In this document: in pieces, positions 1 through 7,010 of the stretch
Position numbering within the stretch: position 1 is the stretch's first letter
Layout: each line of letters opens with the position of its first letter
Origin: JAAZFZ01 sp035647435
Lineage (GTDB): Bacteria; Bacillota; Clostridia; Oscillospirales; Acutalibacteraceae
Direction: 5' to 3'
NCBI GenBank assembly: GCA_035647435.1
Contig: DASRNM010000056.1
Span: forward strand, 1-11,003
DNA length: 11,003 bases
Translations under genes and position numbers: made by a program
The notes under the pieces: generated by a model
What the model was told of the DNA's origin: nothing
Seen by the model: the letters and a program-made list of their open reading frames with translations, nothing else
Databases searched by the model: none

Positions 1-61
1 AAAAAACAAGTATTAAAGGCACGCTTTTTTAAAAATATCTAATGCGTGTTTATTTATTGCA

Positions 62-105
62 AATGCAAAAACAAAAGCCCGAAACATTTAAAAATGTTTC
101 GGGCC
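62..105 (-). terminator. Rho-independent terminator of tRNA-Leu
   Basis: The inverted repeat GCCCGAAACATT (77-88) / ATGTTTCGGGC (94-104) forms a stem of about 11 bp. Read on the minus strand it is followed by TTTTGTTTTTGC. It begins immediately after the CCA end of the tRNA, so it ends that transcript. Confidence 0.88.
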
Positions 106-106
106 A

Positions 107-193
107 TGGTGCCGGAAGCGGGGGTCGAACCCGCACGGTATCGCTACCACTGGATTTTGAGTCCAGCACGTCTGCCAATTCCATCATTCCGAC
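107..193 (-). tRNA. tRNA-Leu (anticodon CAA)
   Basis: This 87-nt class II tRNA reads UUG leucine codons. On the minus strand the acceptor arms GTCGGAA (193-187) and TTCCGGC pair over 7 bp with one G-T wobble, and the 3' CCA is encoded (107-109). The anticodon stem CTGGA/TCCAG encloses the loop CTCAAAA, giving anticodon CAA. A long variable arm (GGTA gcga TACC) marks it as a Leu/Ser/Tyr-type tRNA. The T arm is GCGGG-TTCGACC-CCCGC. The D region has the usual TTGGCAGA. It is a single-gene unit with its own promoter and terminator. Confidence 0.97.
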
Positions 194-208
194 ATGAACG
201 ACTTCATT

Positions 209-237
209 ATTATATCTTAACCAAATAGAAAAATCAA
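209..237 (-). promoter_or_regulatory. Sigma-A promoter of tRNA-Leu
   Basis: On the minus strand, -35 TTGATT (232-237), a 17-nt spacer and a perfect -10 TATAAT (209-214). The start point would fall near 202, about 9 nt before the mature tRNA 5' end. Confidence 0.82.
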
Positions 238-274
238 TAAGATTTATTGTTTTTTTAATAAAACTTTTGGTTTC

Positions 275-303
275 TTGACAGTATGCCAATCGAATGATAA
301 AAT
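275..303 (+). promoter_or_regulatory. Sigma-A promoter of rfbB
   Basis: A perfect -35 TTGACA (275-280), a 17-nt spacer and -10 TAAAAT (298-303) predict a start point near 310 and a 40-nt leader. The promoter covers the most upstream possible start codon of the reading frame (275). This argues for the downstream TTG start at 350. Confidence 0.85.
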
Positions 304-349
304 GATAGTCATATTAATAGAAAACAATAAATTTTTGGAGTTGAGTTAT

Positions 350-1369
350 TTGAAAATTCTTGTTACGGGCGGAGCCGGTTTTGTCGGAAGTAACTTTATA
401 TATTATATGCAAAAGAAATACCCCGAATATCAAATTGTTTGCCTTGACCTTTTGACCTATGCAGGCAACATTAAAACGCTTGCTAAGGCATTTGAAAGCA
501 AGAACTTTAAATTTGTAAAGGGTGACATTGCTGACAAAGACTTTGTTTTCGACCTTTTTAAGAAAGAAAAGTTTGATATTGTTGTCAATTTTGCCGCCGA
601 AAGCCATGTTGACCGTTCGATTGAAAACTCTGAGATATTTCTAATCACGAACATACTCGGCACGCAAGTTTTAATGGATGCTTGCCGAAAATATGAAGTA
701 AAGCGTTTTCATCAGGTTTCAACCGACGAGGTGTACGGTGACCTTCCTCTTGAGAGAAAGGATTTGTTTTTCACCGAAGAAACACCTATTCAAACCTCAA
801 GCCCTTATTCGGCATCAAAAGCGGCTGCGGATTTGCTTGCATTGTCATATTTTAGAACCTTTGATTTTTCGGTAACAATTTCAAGATGTTCAAACAATTA
901 CGGGCCGTACCAGTTCCCCGAAAAGCTTATACCGCTTATGATTTCAAGAGCGTTATCAAACGAGAGTTTACCTGTTTATGGTGAAGGGCTCAATGTTCGT
1001 GACTGGCTGTTTGTTGATGACCATTGTTCTGCTATTGACTTAATTATTCATAAAGGCACATCGGGAGAGGTTTATAATGTCGGCGGTCATAATGAAAAAA
1101 CAAACATAGAGGTTGTAAAAACGATTCTTTCATATCTTAACAGGCCCGAGAGCCTTATTACATATGTCAGTGACAGGGCGGGGCACGACCTTAGGTATGC
1201 CATTGACCCATCTAAAATCGGCAAGGAGCTCGGCTGGGCGCCTACAACTTACTTTGATGACGGCATAAAAATGACAATTGACTGGTACTTGAAAAACCGA
1301 CAGTGGTGGGAGGATATTACCAGCGGCGAATATGAAAAATATTATGAGAAAATGTATTCAAATAGATAA
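350..1369 (+). CDS. rfbB: dTDP-glucose 4,6-dehydratase (RmlB/RfbB)
   Basis: This extended short-chain dehydrogenase converts dTDP-D-glucose to dTDP-4-keto-6-deoxy-D-glucose, the second step of dTDP-L-rhamnose and related deoxysugar synthesis in the cytoplasm. The TTG start at 350 gives 339 residues, normal for the family, and has GGAG 9 nt upstream; longer starts overlap the promoter. Residues 6-13 are the NAD-binding TGGAGFVG. Residues 125-127 (Thr-Asp-Glu in STDEVYGD) and Tyr153/Lys157 (YSASK) form the catalytic set typical of RmlB rather than of other epimerases. NNYGPYQFPEKLIP, RDWLFVDDH and the late RAGHDLRYAID are family substrate-binding signatures. It has its own promoter and terminator, and no rmlA, rmlC or rmlD lies nearby. 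A related NDP-sugar 4,6-dehydratase of other specificity is the only serious alternative. Confidence 0.95.
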   Translation: MKILVTGGAGFVGSNFIYYMQKKYPEYQIVCLDLLTYAGNIKTLAKAFESKNFKFVKGDIADKDFVFDLFKKEKFDIVVNFAAESHVDRSIENSEIFLITNILGTQVLMDACRKYEVKRFHQVSTDEVYGDLPLERKDLFFTEETPIQTSSPYSASKAAADLLALSYFRTFDFSVTISRCSNNYGPYQFPEKLIPLMISRALSNESLPVYGEGLNVRDWLFVDDHCSAIDLIIHKGTSGEVYNVGGHNEKTNIEVVKTILSYLNRPESLITYVSDRAGHDLRYAIDPSKIGKELGWAPTTYFDDGIKMTIDWYLKNRQWWEDITSGEYEKYYEKMYSNR

Positions 1370-1370
1370 A

Positions 1371-1397
1371 AAAAAGCTCGGTATTCCGAGCTTTTTT
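1371..1397 (+). terminator. Rho-independent terminator of rfbB
   Basis: AGCTCGG (1375-1381), loop TATT, CCGAGCT (1386-1392), then a run of T to 1397. It begins 2 nt after the rfbB stop codon. The A-run on the 5' side would also allow some function on the minus strand. Confidence 0.92.
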
Positions 1398-1506
1398 GAA
1401 TAGTTTCATATTTTATAGATTACAATTCTTTTGGGAATGATGATACAAAGCATTCGATATAGGGTTGATTTTAAAACATCAAAAATCAATCCAATTCAAA
1501 TTGCAC

Positions 1507-2664
1507 TTAAAACCCTTCAAACAGAAGGGTTTTTCTTTTTGGAAAAGCTCTGAAAAAATCTTTTGCTTCATTATTGAGCTCAATGCCATTGAGATATGAC
1601 GCGGAATCATAGTCAAAACCCTCGCCCGAAAGAAGAAGTTTTGAAGCACAAGGTGCATTCATAGATATATCATATTCAGCAGCACTTTTTCGTTCAACCT
1701 TTGCGTTACCGTTTTGATATTCAACGTGAAAGATGCCGCGGTTTTTATCAATACTATCAATTGTTTTGACAGTAAATTCACCGTATTCATCGGGATAACT
1801 GTTGGTTTTTAGAACTTTTTCAATGTCAAATATCCTTACAGCGGCATGGGTTTTAACACTCATTGTGTATTGCGAATACTCTGTCAAAACATTTAAAAGG
1901 GGAGAGTCTACGGGCAGTTTTTCAAAGCTAATGGTTTCAACCTGGTTGTCATAGTTCCTTATAAATCCCAATACTCCAAGCAAAGCCGCTTTGTTTTTAA
2001 ATAGCATTTCATTGACCTTTAAAGTTCTTGTTTTTCTGCAAATAGAATATGTAAACACAGCACCGGGCTCACCGTTTTCATAACGCCAAATATATGTATA
2101 AGTCATGGTTTTAAACGGTTCCGACGAAAAAACCGTATCTTCTGTTCGTTCAAACATAAGGTTTGTTTGCCGAGCGATTTTATTATAAAAATTATAAAGC
2201 TCATCACTGTTTTTGCCCTCATAAATTGTTGCGTTGCAGTTTCGAGGGGCAACTTCAAGTGCTTTTACTTTAGCGTCAACAGTCATAGATTTCATTACGG
2301 CTTCATAGCCGAATTTTCTGTAATAGTCATGTGAAAATGGGTAAAGAACACCCATAACCCAACCGTTTTTTTCTGCAAGGTTTTCAATTTTATTAAACAG
2401 TGCACGAACAGTGCCGCGCCTTCTATATTCAGGCAGAGTAGCGACTCCGCCTATGCCAATGCAAGGCAGGGTTTTATCACAAAAAAACAAATTATGCGGA
2501 AAATATTCAAGCTCGGCCATCAATGTGCCGTCGTCGTCAAATGCACCAAAAACGGGGTTTTTCGGAAACTCTTCTTCTTCTAGATTTACCGACCACATGA
2601 AAGCCATTGAGGAAACACGGCAATGCTGTTCAAGCTCATCGGGGGAAACGTGTCTGATGTTCAT
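1507..2664 (-). CDS. Eis-like GNAT N-acetyltransferase
   Basis: A protein of 385 residues from the ATG at 2664. I prefer this to the ATG at 2679 because GGAAGGTG lies 5 nt upstream, whereas the possible site for 2679 is too far away and buried in a terminator stem. Residues 70-84 (GIGGVATLPEYRRRG) match the acetyl-CoA-binding V-x5-RRxG motif. Length and layout fit the Eis family: two GNAT-fold regions followed by an SCP2-like C-terminal domain. YYRKFGY places Tyr115 at the position of the Eis general-acid tyrosine, and the chain ends in Phe, as in mycobacterial Eis, whose C-terminal carboxylate is catalytic. Eis enzymes acetylate amines such as aminoglycosides or lysines. The substrate here is unknown. 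Its position after potABCD might hint at a polyamine-like amine, but that is only inference. Confidence 0.85.
   Translation of the reverse strand: MNIRHVSPDELEQHCRVSSMAFMWSVNLEEEEFPKNPVFGAFDDDGTLMAELEYFPHNLFFCDKTLPCIGIGGVATLPEYRRRGTVRALFNKIENLAEKNGWVMGVLYPFSHDYYRKFGYEAVMKSMTVDAKVKALEVAPRNCNATIYEGKNSDELYNFYNKIARQTNLMFERTEDTVFSSEPFKTMTYTYIWRYENGEPGAVFTYSICRKTRTLKVNEMLFKNKAALLGVLGFIRNYDNQVETISFEKLPVDSPLLNVLTEYSQYTMSVKTHAAVRIFDIEKVLKTNSYPDEYGEFTVKTIDSIDKNRGIFHVEYQNGNAKVERKSAAEYDISMNAPCASKLLLSGEGFDYDSASYLNGIELNNEAKDFFRAFPKRKTLLFEGF
1511..1541 (+). terminator. Terminator-like hairpin overlapping the acetyltransferase 3' end
   Basis: AACCCTTC (1511-1518), loop aaaca, GAAGGGTT (1524-1531), then TTTCTTTTT on the plus strand. 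The stem lies in the last codons of the convergent acetyltransferase gene. In the minus direction the tail is only TTTTAAGTG, so it would mainly stop rightward transcripts that escape the rfbB terminator. Confidence 0.55.
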
Positions 2665-2679
2665 TATTGCACCTTCCAT

Positions 2680-2728
2680 TTATAAAAAATAACCACTCCA
2701 TATGGTAATAATACCATAATTTGGAGTG
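2680..2728 (-). terminator. Terminator of the potABCD operon
   Basis: On the minus strand CACTCCA-ATT-TATGGTA is answered by TACCATA-TGGAGTG (arms 2712-2728 and 2694-2707, with a 3-nt bulge and a 4-nt loop), followed by GTTATTTTTTATAA. It starts 24 nt after the potD stop codon and separates the operon from the acetyltransferase gene. No good separate promoter is visible for that gene, so it may depend on read-through. Confidence 0.75.
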
Positions 2729-2752
2729 ATTAAAAAGAATTGTTTTATATTT

Positions 2753-3868
2753 TCATGAAAGTTTAACTTCTTCCCAAAGACCAGAGATTAAATCCAATGT
2801 TGATTGGTCAAGGTTGTGAAAATAGTCGGACTCAATTTTTTGTTTCGGGTATAAAACTTCCGAATCCTTGAGTGAATACCTTTCGTCCTGGAGAACGGCT
2901 GTATGTGGGCATGAATAGCAAATATACTCGGCATTTTCAAGGGCTACCTCGGGCTCGAGAAGAAAGTTTATATACATTTCTGCGGCGGCAACGTTTTGTG
3001 CGCTTTTCGGAATGCAGAATGAATCAACAAACGCGTTTGTGCCCTCCTTAGGATAAACAAGTTCAAGGTCGAGGTTGTTTTCGCTCATTGAAACAAAGTC
3101 GCCTGCATAATAAGGGGCGACAGCCGCCTCGCCTCTGTCCATAATATCAAAAATCTTGTCCATAACAAATTGTGCTAAAGGTTTTAACTCCTTGAGTTTA
3201 TCAGCACATTTTACCCAGTCAGCTTCGTTAGTTGTATTCAAGTCAATGTCAAGAAGAAACTGGGTGATACCGAAAGCATCTCTTGAGTTGTCAAACATAA
3301 GTATTTGTCCCGAATATTTTTCGTCCCACAAAACATTCCAGCTTGTTGGCACTTCGTCTACAAGTGTTTTGTTGTAAATGAGACCGACATAACCGTTTGT
3401 GTAGGGGATAGAGTATTCGTTATTTTGGTCAAAATAAAAGTTTTTGAAATCATCAGGTATATACTTATAATTTGGGATATTATCAAAATTTATCTTTTGA
3501 ACCATATCTTCGCTTATGAGACGCTCAATCATATAATCTGAAGGGATAATAACATCATAGCTTGCGCCACCGCCTATGAGCTTAGTGTAAAGAGCTTCAT
3601 TTGTGAAATAATTCGAATAGTTCACAGTGATTCCTGTCAATTTCTCAAACGCCTTGTTTACATCAAGGCTGCCCTCAAAACCGTCTGAAATATATTCGCC
3701 CCAGTTGAAAACATTTAGCTTTGTGCCCTCAAGCTCTTTGGTGTATGTGCCGACGAGCTTTGATGTGTCGAGCCCAATTGCCCCGTCGTCAGCACCTGCA
3801 CAGCCGCCGGCAAATAGAACGCCGAGAACTAAAGAAAGCGCCAGTAGAGATGAAAAAACTTTTTTCAT
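2753..3868 (-). CDS. potD: Spermidine/putrescine ABC transporter, substrate-binding lipoprotein PotD
   Basis: A 371-residue extracytoplasmic polyamine-binding protein. Residues 1-22 form a lipoprotein signal peptide (basic MKK, hydrophobic stretch, lipobox-like FAGGC) with Cys23 as the lipidated residue, so it would be membrane-anchored. NWGEY (55-59) corresponds to the ligand-contacting NWTEY of E. coli PotD, and PSDYM (109-113) to its PSTYY segment. Asp193 and Asp197 (DNSRD) lie where acidic residues hold polyamine amines, as does Asp282 in AFVDS. The residue before the last pair, a tryptophan in E. coli PotD (FWMDS), is Phe280 here, so affinity or preference may differ. AAGGAGG lies 8 nt upstream, inside the last codons of potC, and the start overlaps the potC stop by one base (TAATG). 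Confidence 0.95.
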   Translation of the reverse strand: MKKVFSSLLALSLVLGVLFAGGCAGADDGAIGLDTSKLVGTYTKELEGTKLNVFNWGEYISDGFEGSLDVNKAFEKLTGITVNYSNYFTNEALYTKLIGGGASYDVIIPSDYMIERLISEDMVQKINFDNIPNYKYIPDDFKNFYFDQNNEYSIPYTNGYVGLIYNKTLVDEVPTSWNVLWDEKYSGQILMFDNSRDAFGITQFLLDIDLNTTNEADWVKCADKLKELKPLAQFVMDKIFDIMDRGEAAVAPYYAGDFVSMSENNLDLELVYPKEGTNAFVDSFCIPKSAQNVAAAEMYINFLLEPEVALENAEYICYSCPHTAVLQDERYSLKDSEVLYPKQKIESDYFHNLDQSTLDLISGLWEEVKLS

Positions 3869-4689
3869 TAATTAGCCTCCTTAATTTTTGTTTTTTTATA
3901 TTTATTTTCTGATCTTGACTGTGAAATGTTCATAGCCAAAAGCAATAAAAGAATTGCAACAAACATTAAGCTTGAGAGAGCATAAATATTTGGTTTAACC
4001 CTTCTTTTTGTCATTGAAAAAATTAAAATCGGAAGAGTTTGAAATTCTGGTCCGCTTACGAAATAGCTAATAATAAAATCATCAAGAGAAAGAGTAAATG
4101 CCATAATGAAGCCTGTAACAATTCCCGATGTAATTGAAGGCAAAACAACCTTAAAGAATGACTCTAACGGTGTACAGCCTAAATCCTGAGCAGCTTGCGC
4201 AAGGTGAGGGTCTGTTTGCCGAAGTTTTGGTAAAACCGATAATATAACATATGGGAGATTGAAAGTGACGTGAGCAACAAGAAGTGTCGGGAAGCCAAGA
4301 ACATTTACCTTGCCGAGGATTTGACCAACAAACACAAACAAAAGCATCATCGAAACACCGGTTACAATGTCCGGGTTCATCATAGGTATATTAGTAACTG
4401 AAAGGATTGATGATTTAACCCATTTTTTCTTTAACATATCTATGCCGACAGCCGCAGTTGTTCCTATTATTACTGAAATAATCGAGGACGATATCGCAAG
4501 GATAAGGGTGTTTTTGAGTGCGCTTAAAATTGAGCTACTGTTGAATAGCTCGCTATACCATTTTAAAGAAAAGCCTGACATAACACCCGTGCTGTTGATT
4601 GAATTGAAAGAGAAAACAATCATAACTATAATTGGGGCATAGAGAAAAAGCATTACAAAAAACATATAAAGTTTTGAGGCGGTTTTCAT
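3868..4689 (-). CDS. potC: Spermidine/putrescine ABC transporter permease PotC
   Basis: A 273-residue inner permease subunit with about six hydrophobic segments: approximately 10-30, 60-83, 95-125, 130-155, 187-210 and 236-255. The cytoplasmic EAA loop is at about 166-185 (AAQDLGCTPLESFFKVVLP), where the PotA ATPase docks. SLDDFIISYF shortly after it is typical of PotC. The C terminus is short and lysine-rich. ATG at 4689 overlaps the potB TGA (ATGA), and GGGGGA about 10 nt upstream serves as ribosome binding site. Third gene of potABCD. Confidence 0.95.
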   Translation of the reverse strand: MKTASKLYMFFVMLFLYAPIIVMIVFSFNSINSTGVMSGFSLKWYSELFNSSSILSALKNTLILAISSSIISVIIGTTAAVGIDMLKKKWVKSSILSVTNIPMMNPDIVTGVSMMLLFVFVGQILGKVNVLGFPTLLVAHVTFNLPYVILSVLPKLRQTDPHLAQAAQDLGCTPLESFFKVVLPSITSGIVTGFIMAFTLSLDDFIISYFVSGPEFQTLPILIFSMTKRRVKPNIYALSSLMFVAILLLLLAMNISQSRSENKYKKTKIKEAN

Positions 4690-5507
4690 ATGATAAGTTC
4701 CCCCTCATTGTCTGAAAATTTGTTCATTAAAGCCATGCTTATTATAATAAGCACCATAAGTACTAATGAAAGAGAGGCACCGAGATTGTAGTTATAAGCC
4801 GACTGAAACTGTGTTTCAATGGAGTCACCAATTAAAAGAATTTTACCTCCACCAAGCATTTGACTGATATAAAATGTGCTCACACAGGGCACGAAAACCA
4901 TTGTTATGCCAGAAACAACACCGGGCAGGCTTAACGGGAAAATAACTTTTTTTATGACCTCCATTGAACTTGCACCCAAGTCTTGAGATGCTTCAATTAG
5001 GGTGAAGTCAAGTTTTGACATAATCGAATATATAGGCAAAATCATATAGGGCAAAAAGTTATAGACCATGCCGAGAATGACTGCAAAGGGTGTGTTGAGA
5101 AGATTAAGTGGGCCTATACCAAAGTTTGCGAGAAAATTGTTAATTAACCCGTTAGTTGAAAGAATAGTTATCCATGAATAGGTCCTAATAAGCAAGTTCA
5201 TCCACATTGGAATCATTATCAAAAGAACAATATTTCTTTGAAAACTTGTTTTAGTTTTTGCAACAATATAAGCTAAAGGGTAAGAGATTACAAGACAGAC
5301 AACAGTTGAAACTAAAGCAAACAGAATAGAGCGCAAGAAAGTTTCCCAATAATTTTTAAGAGCATAAATGTTGTCAAGAGTAAAGTCACCCGCTCTGTTT
5401 GTGAATGCATAATAAGCAACCATTGCAAAGGGGGCAATTATAAATATTATTGACCAAATGGAATAGGGGAAATTGATAATTGCGCTGACACCTGAGGTTT
5501 TTCTCAT
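4686..5507 (-). CDS. potB: Spermidine/putrescine ABC transporter permease PotB
   Basis: A 273-residue membrane protein that pairs with PotC to form the polyamine channel. It has an N-terminal membrane segment (about 15-35), further segments near 60-83, 93-116, 138-160, 195-217 and 245-262, and an EAA loop at 172-194 (EASQDLGASS...FPLSLPG). MWMNLLIRTYSW after the third segment is characteristic of PotB rather than of other permeases. AGGAGG lies about 7 nt before the ATG. The start overlaps the potA TGA by four bases, so the two are probably translationally coupled. Confidence 0.95.
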   Translation of the reverse strand: MRKTSGVSAIINFPYSIWSIIFIIAPFAMVAYYAFTNRAGDFTLDNIYALKNYWETFLRSILFALVSTVVCLVISYPLAYIVAKTKTSFQRNIVLLIMIPMWMNLLIRTYSWITILSTNGLINNFLANFGIGPLNLLNTPFAVILGMVYNFLPYMILPIYSIMSKLDFTLIEASQDLGASSMEVIKKVIFPLSLPGVVSGITMVFVPCVSTFYISQMLGGGKILLIGDSIETQFQSAYNYNLGASLSLVLMVLIIISMALMNKFSDNEGELII

Positions 5508-6637
5508 TGCGTATCCTCCTGTGCGTTTTCCTCGAGTTGTGATAACTCCTCAAACTCATCGCTGAATGAGCTGTAATCGCTTATTGTTCCCGAATACTTA
5601 GATTTTTTCATGACGTGTATTTCGTCTGGTTTTATTGAAATGCCAATTTTGTCACCGACTTCTTGATAATCAGTGGATTGTATCATCCACTTGAAATCGT
5701 TGATATCAACAATCATTTCATAATGAACACCTTTAAAGGTTACAGAGGTAACCTCGCCGTTGAGCATTCCCTCATCAAGAGGGACGATATCAACATCCTC
5801 AGGTCTGATAACAACATCAACAGGCTCGTTGCGTTTAAAACCTTTGTCAACACACCTGCACCTTATGCCCGAAAACTCAACATCAAAATCTGCATGCATA
5901 ACTCCGTCAAGAATATTGCTCTCACCGATGAAGTCGGCAACAAAAGCGTTTTGGGGCTCGTTATATATATCTATCGGTGTACCGATTTGCTGAATAAAAC
6001 CATGGTCCATAACAACAATTGTGTCGGACATAGAAAGTGCTTCCTCTTGGTCATGCGTAACATAAATAAAGGTTATTCCCATTCTTTGCTGAATGTTTTT
6101 AAGCTCGACTTGCATATCCTTTCTGAGCTTTAAATCCAAAGCACCCAAAGGCTCGTCAAGCAACAAAACTTTGGGGTTGACTGCGAGCGCCCTCGCAATC
6201 GCAACCCTCTGCTGTTGACCGCCTGAAAGGGAGTTGACATTTCTCTTATCAAAGCCTTTGAGGTTGACAAGTGCAAGCATTTCCTGTACCTTTTGGTCAA
6301 TTTCATCGGCACTCTTTTTTCTGAGTCTAAGCCCGAAAGCAATGTTTTCATACACATTCAAATGTGGAAAAAGTGCATAGCGTTGAAAAATGGTATTGAC
6401 CTGCCGCTTATGGGGAGGCACTCCATTGATTTTTTTACCACTAAAAATGATATCTCCACTGTTTGGCTCAAGAAAGCCTGCAATAATGCGTAGGGTGGTT
6501 GTTTTTCCGCAACCGGAGGGGCCCAAAAAAGTAATGAATTCCTTGTCATGTATATATAAATTAAGGTTATTCAAAATTATTTGATTGTCAAAGCGAACCG
6601 ATATGTTTTTTAAATTGATGATAATATTGTTATTCAA
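5504..6637 (-). CDS. potA: Spermidine/putrescine ABC transporter ATP-binding protein PotA
   Basis: The cytoplasmic ATPase that powers polyamine import, 377 residues. Walker A is GPSGCGKTT (39-47), the Q-loop Gln is 85 (FQRYALFPH), the ABC signature LSGGQ is 137-141, Walker B is VLLLDEP (157-163) with catalytic Glu162, the D-loop follows, and the switch His is 195 (THDQEEAL). The part from about 240 to 345 is the regulatory TOBE-type domain (DVVIRPEDVDIV), followed by an acidic tail. The start codon is TTG at 6637, placed 8 nt after the GGGG of AAAGGGGAC. No ATG fits. First gene of the operon. The context with PotB, PotC and a PotD-type binding protein separates it from other MalK-like ATPases. 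Confidence 0.96.
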   Translation of the reverse strand: MNNNIIINLKNISVRFDNQIILNNLNLYIHDKEFITFLGPSGCGKTTTLRIIAGFLEPNSGDIIFSGKKINGVPPHKRQVNTIFQRYALFPHLNVYENIAFGLRLRKKSADEIDQKVQEMLALVNLKGFDKRNVNSLSGGQQQRVAIARALAVNPKVLLLDEPLGALDLKLRKDMQVELKNIQQRMGITFIYVTHDQEEALSMSDTIVVMDHGFIQQIGTPIDIYNEPQNAFVADFIGESNILDGVMHADFDVEFSGIRCRCVDKGFKRNEPVDVVIRPEDVDIVPLDEGMLNGEVTSVTFKGVHYEMIVDINDFKWMIQSTDYQEVGDKIGISIKPDEIHVMKKSKYSGTISDYSSFSDEFEELSQLEENAQEDTQ

Positions 6638-6695
6638 CTATCCGTCCCCTTTCAAAAATAGTTTGCGCTAAATCATTAAAACTTCAGCATATACC

Positions 6696-6724
6696 AATAT
6701 AGAGATAAACATTTAAAAAGTCAA
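6696..6724 (-). promoter_or_regulatory. Sigma-A promoter of potABCD
   Basis: On the minus strand, -35 TTGACT (6719-6724), a 17-nt spacer and -10 TATATT (6696-6701). The start point would be near 6689, giving a leader of about 52 nt with no obvious riboswitch. A second TTGACA (6766-6771) lies upstream but has no good -10. Confidence 0.8.
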
Positions 6725-6793
6725 TAAAAAAAGCATAAAAAATAAGCAGAATGTTTTGAGAGTTATGTCAAATTAATTGTGAAAAAGTGCTGT

Positions 6794-6821
6794 TTAATAG
6801 GAATTTGTTATTCGTTATAAT
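6794..6821 (+). promoter_or_regulatory. Promoter of the structured RNA
   Basis: A perfect -10 TATAAT (6816-6821), with a weaker -35 TTAATA (6794-6799) at 16-nt spacing. Transcription would begin near 6828, just before the structured region. Confidence 0.6.
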
Positions 6822-6827
6822 TATGAA

Positions 6828-6995
6828 GGCGCGCTCGAAGATGTTGTGAACAAAAATTGAGATTTGAGCGAGTTGGTAGGGGGAGCACAAACGCAAACCG
6901 TGCAACGGCTAAAAACCGTTCGAGGGTTCGAGGCCCTTACTCTTGCTATTATTATGAGCCGAAAGCCTTATTAAAAGGCCCCCGGCTCATTTTTT
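6828..6995 (+). ncRNA. Candidate bacterial Y RNA (YrlA-like) with tRNA-mimicking domain
   Basis: A transcript of about 168 nt between a TATAAT box and a strong terminator, with no plausible open frame. Near the 5' end, CGCTCGAA (6832-6839) pairs with TTTGAGCG (6863-6870). The strand CTCGAAGATG resembles the conserved Ro60-binding stem of Y RNAs (CCGAAGG in animals, GAAG plus UG in bacteria). Then come AGTTGGTAG (6871-6879, like a tRNA D-loop), hairpin GCAC/GTGC (6885-6903), hairpin AACGG/CCGTT with the 7-nt loop CTAAAAA (6904-6920, like an anticodon arm) and GAGGG-TTCGAGG-CCCTT (6922-6938, a T-arm copy). ACTC..GCT (6939-6947) can close on AGCGAGT (6867-6873), competing with the first stem. 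It is not a tRNA: there is no proper acceptor, no CCA and no nucleotide 26. YrlA RNAs carry exactly such a tRNA-like module. A decayed tRNA or another RNA class is the alternative. Confidence 0.62.
6954..6995 (+). terminator. Terminator of the structured RNA
   Basis: ATGAGCCG (6954-6961) pairs with CGGCTCAT (6983-6990), with an inner stem GCCTT/AAGGC (6965-6979), followed by six T (6990-6995). The minus strand has no U-tail, so it acts rightward on the RNA and not on the convergent gene that ends at 7011. Confidence 0.88.
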
Positions 6996-7010
6996 GCAAG
7001 GTTTTAAAAA

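Noticed and set aside
314..663. Minus-strand frames opposite rfbB
   Set aside because: Shadows of the dehydratase coding frame.
1461..1495. Inverted repeat GGTTGATTTT / AAAATCAATCC
   Set aside because: Imperfect, AT-rich and without a U-tract on either strand, so not called a terminator.
5663..6133. 156-codon plus-strand reading frame inside potA
   Set aside because: Antisense shadow of a clearly coding gene. No ribosome binding site and no recognisable motif.
6867..6947. A standard tRNA gene
   Set aside because: The T arm and a 7-nt-loop hairpin fit, but there is no 7-bp acceptor stem with discriminator, no CCA, no base between the D-like and anticodon-like stems, and the 'anticodon' would be AAA, which is not expected in bacteria.
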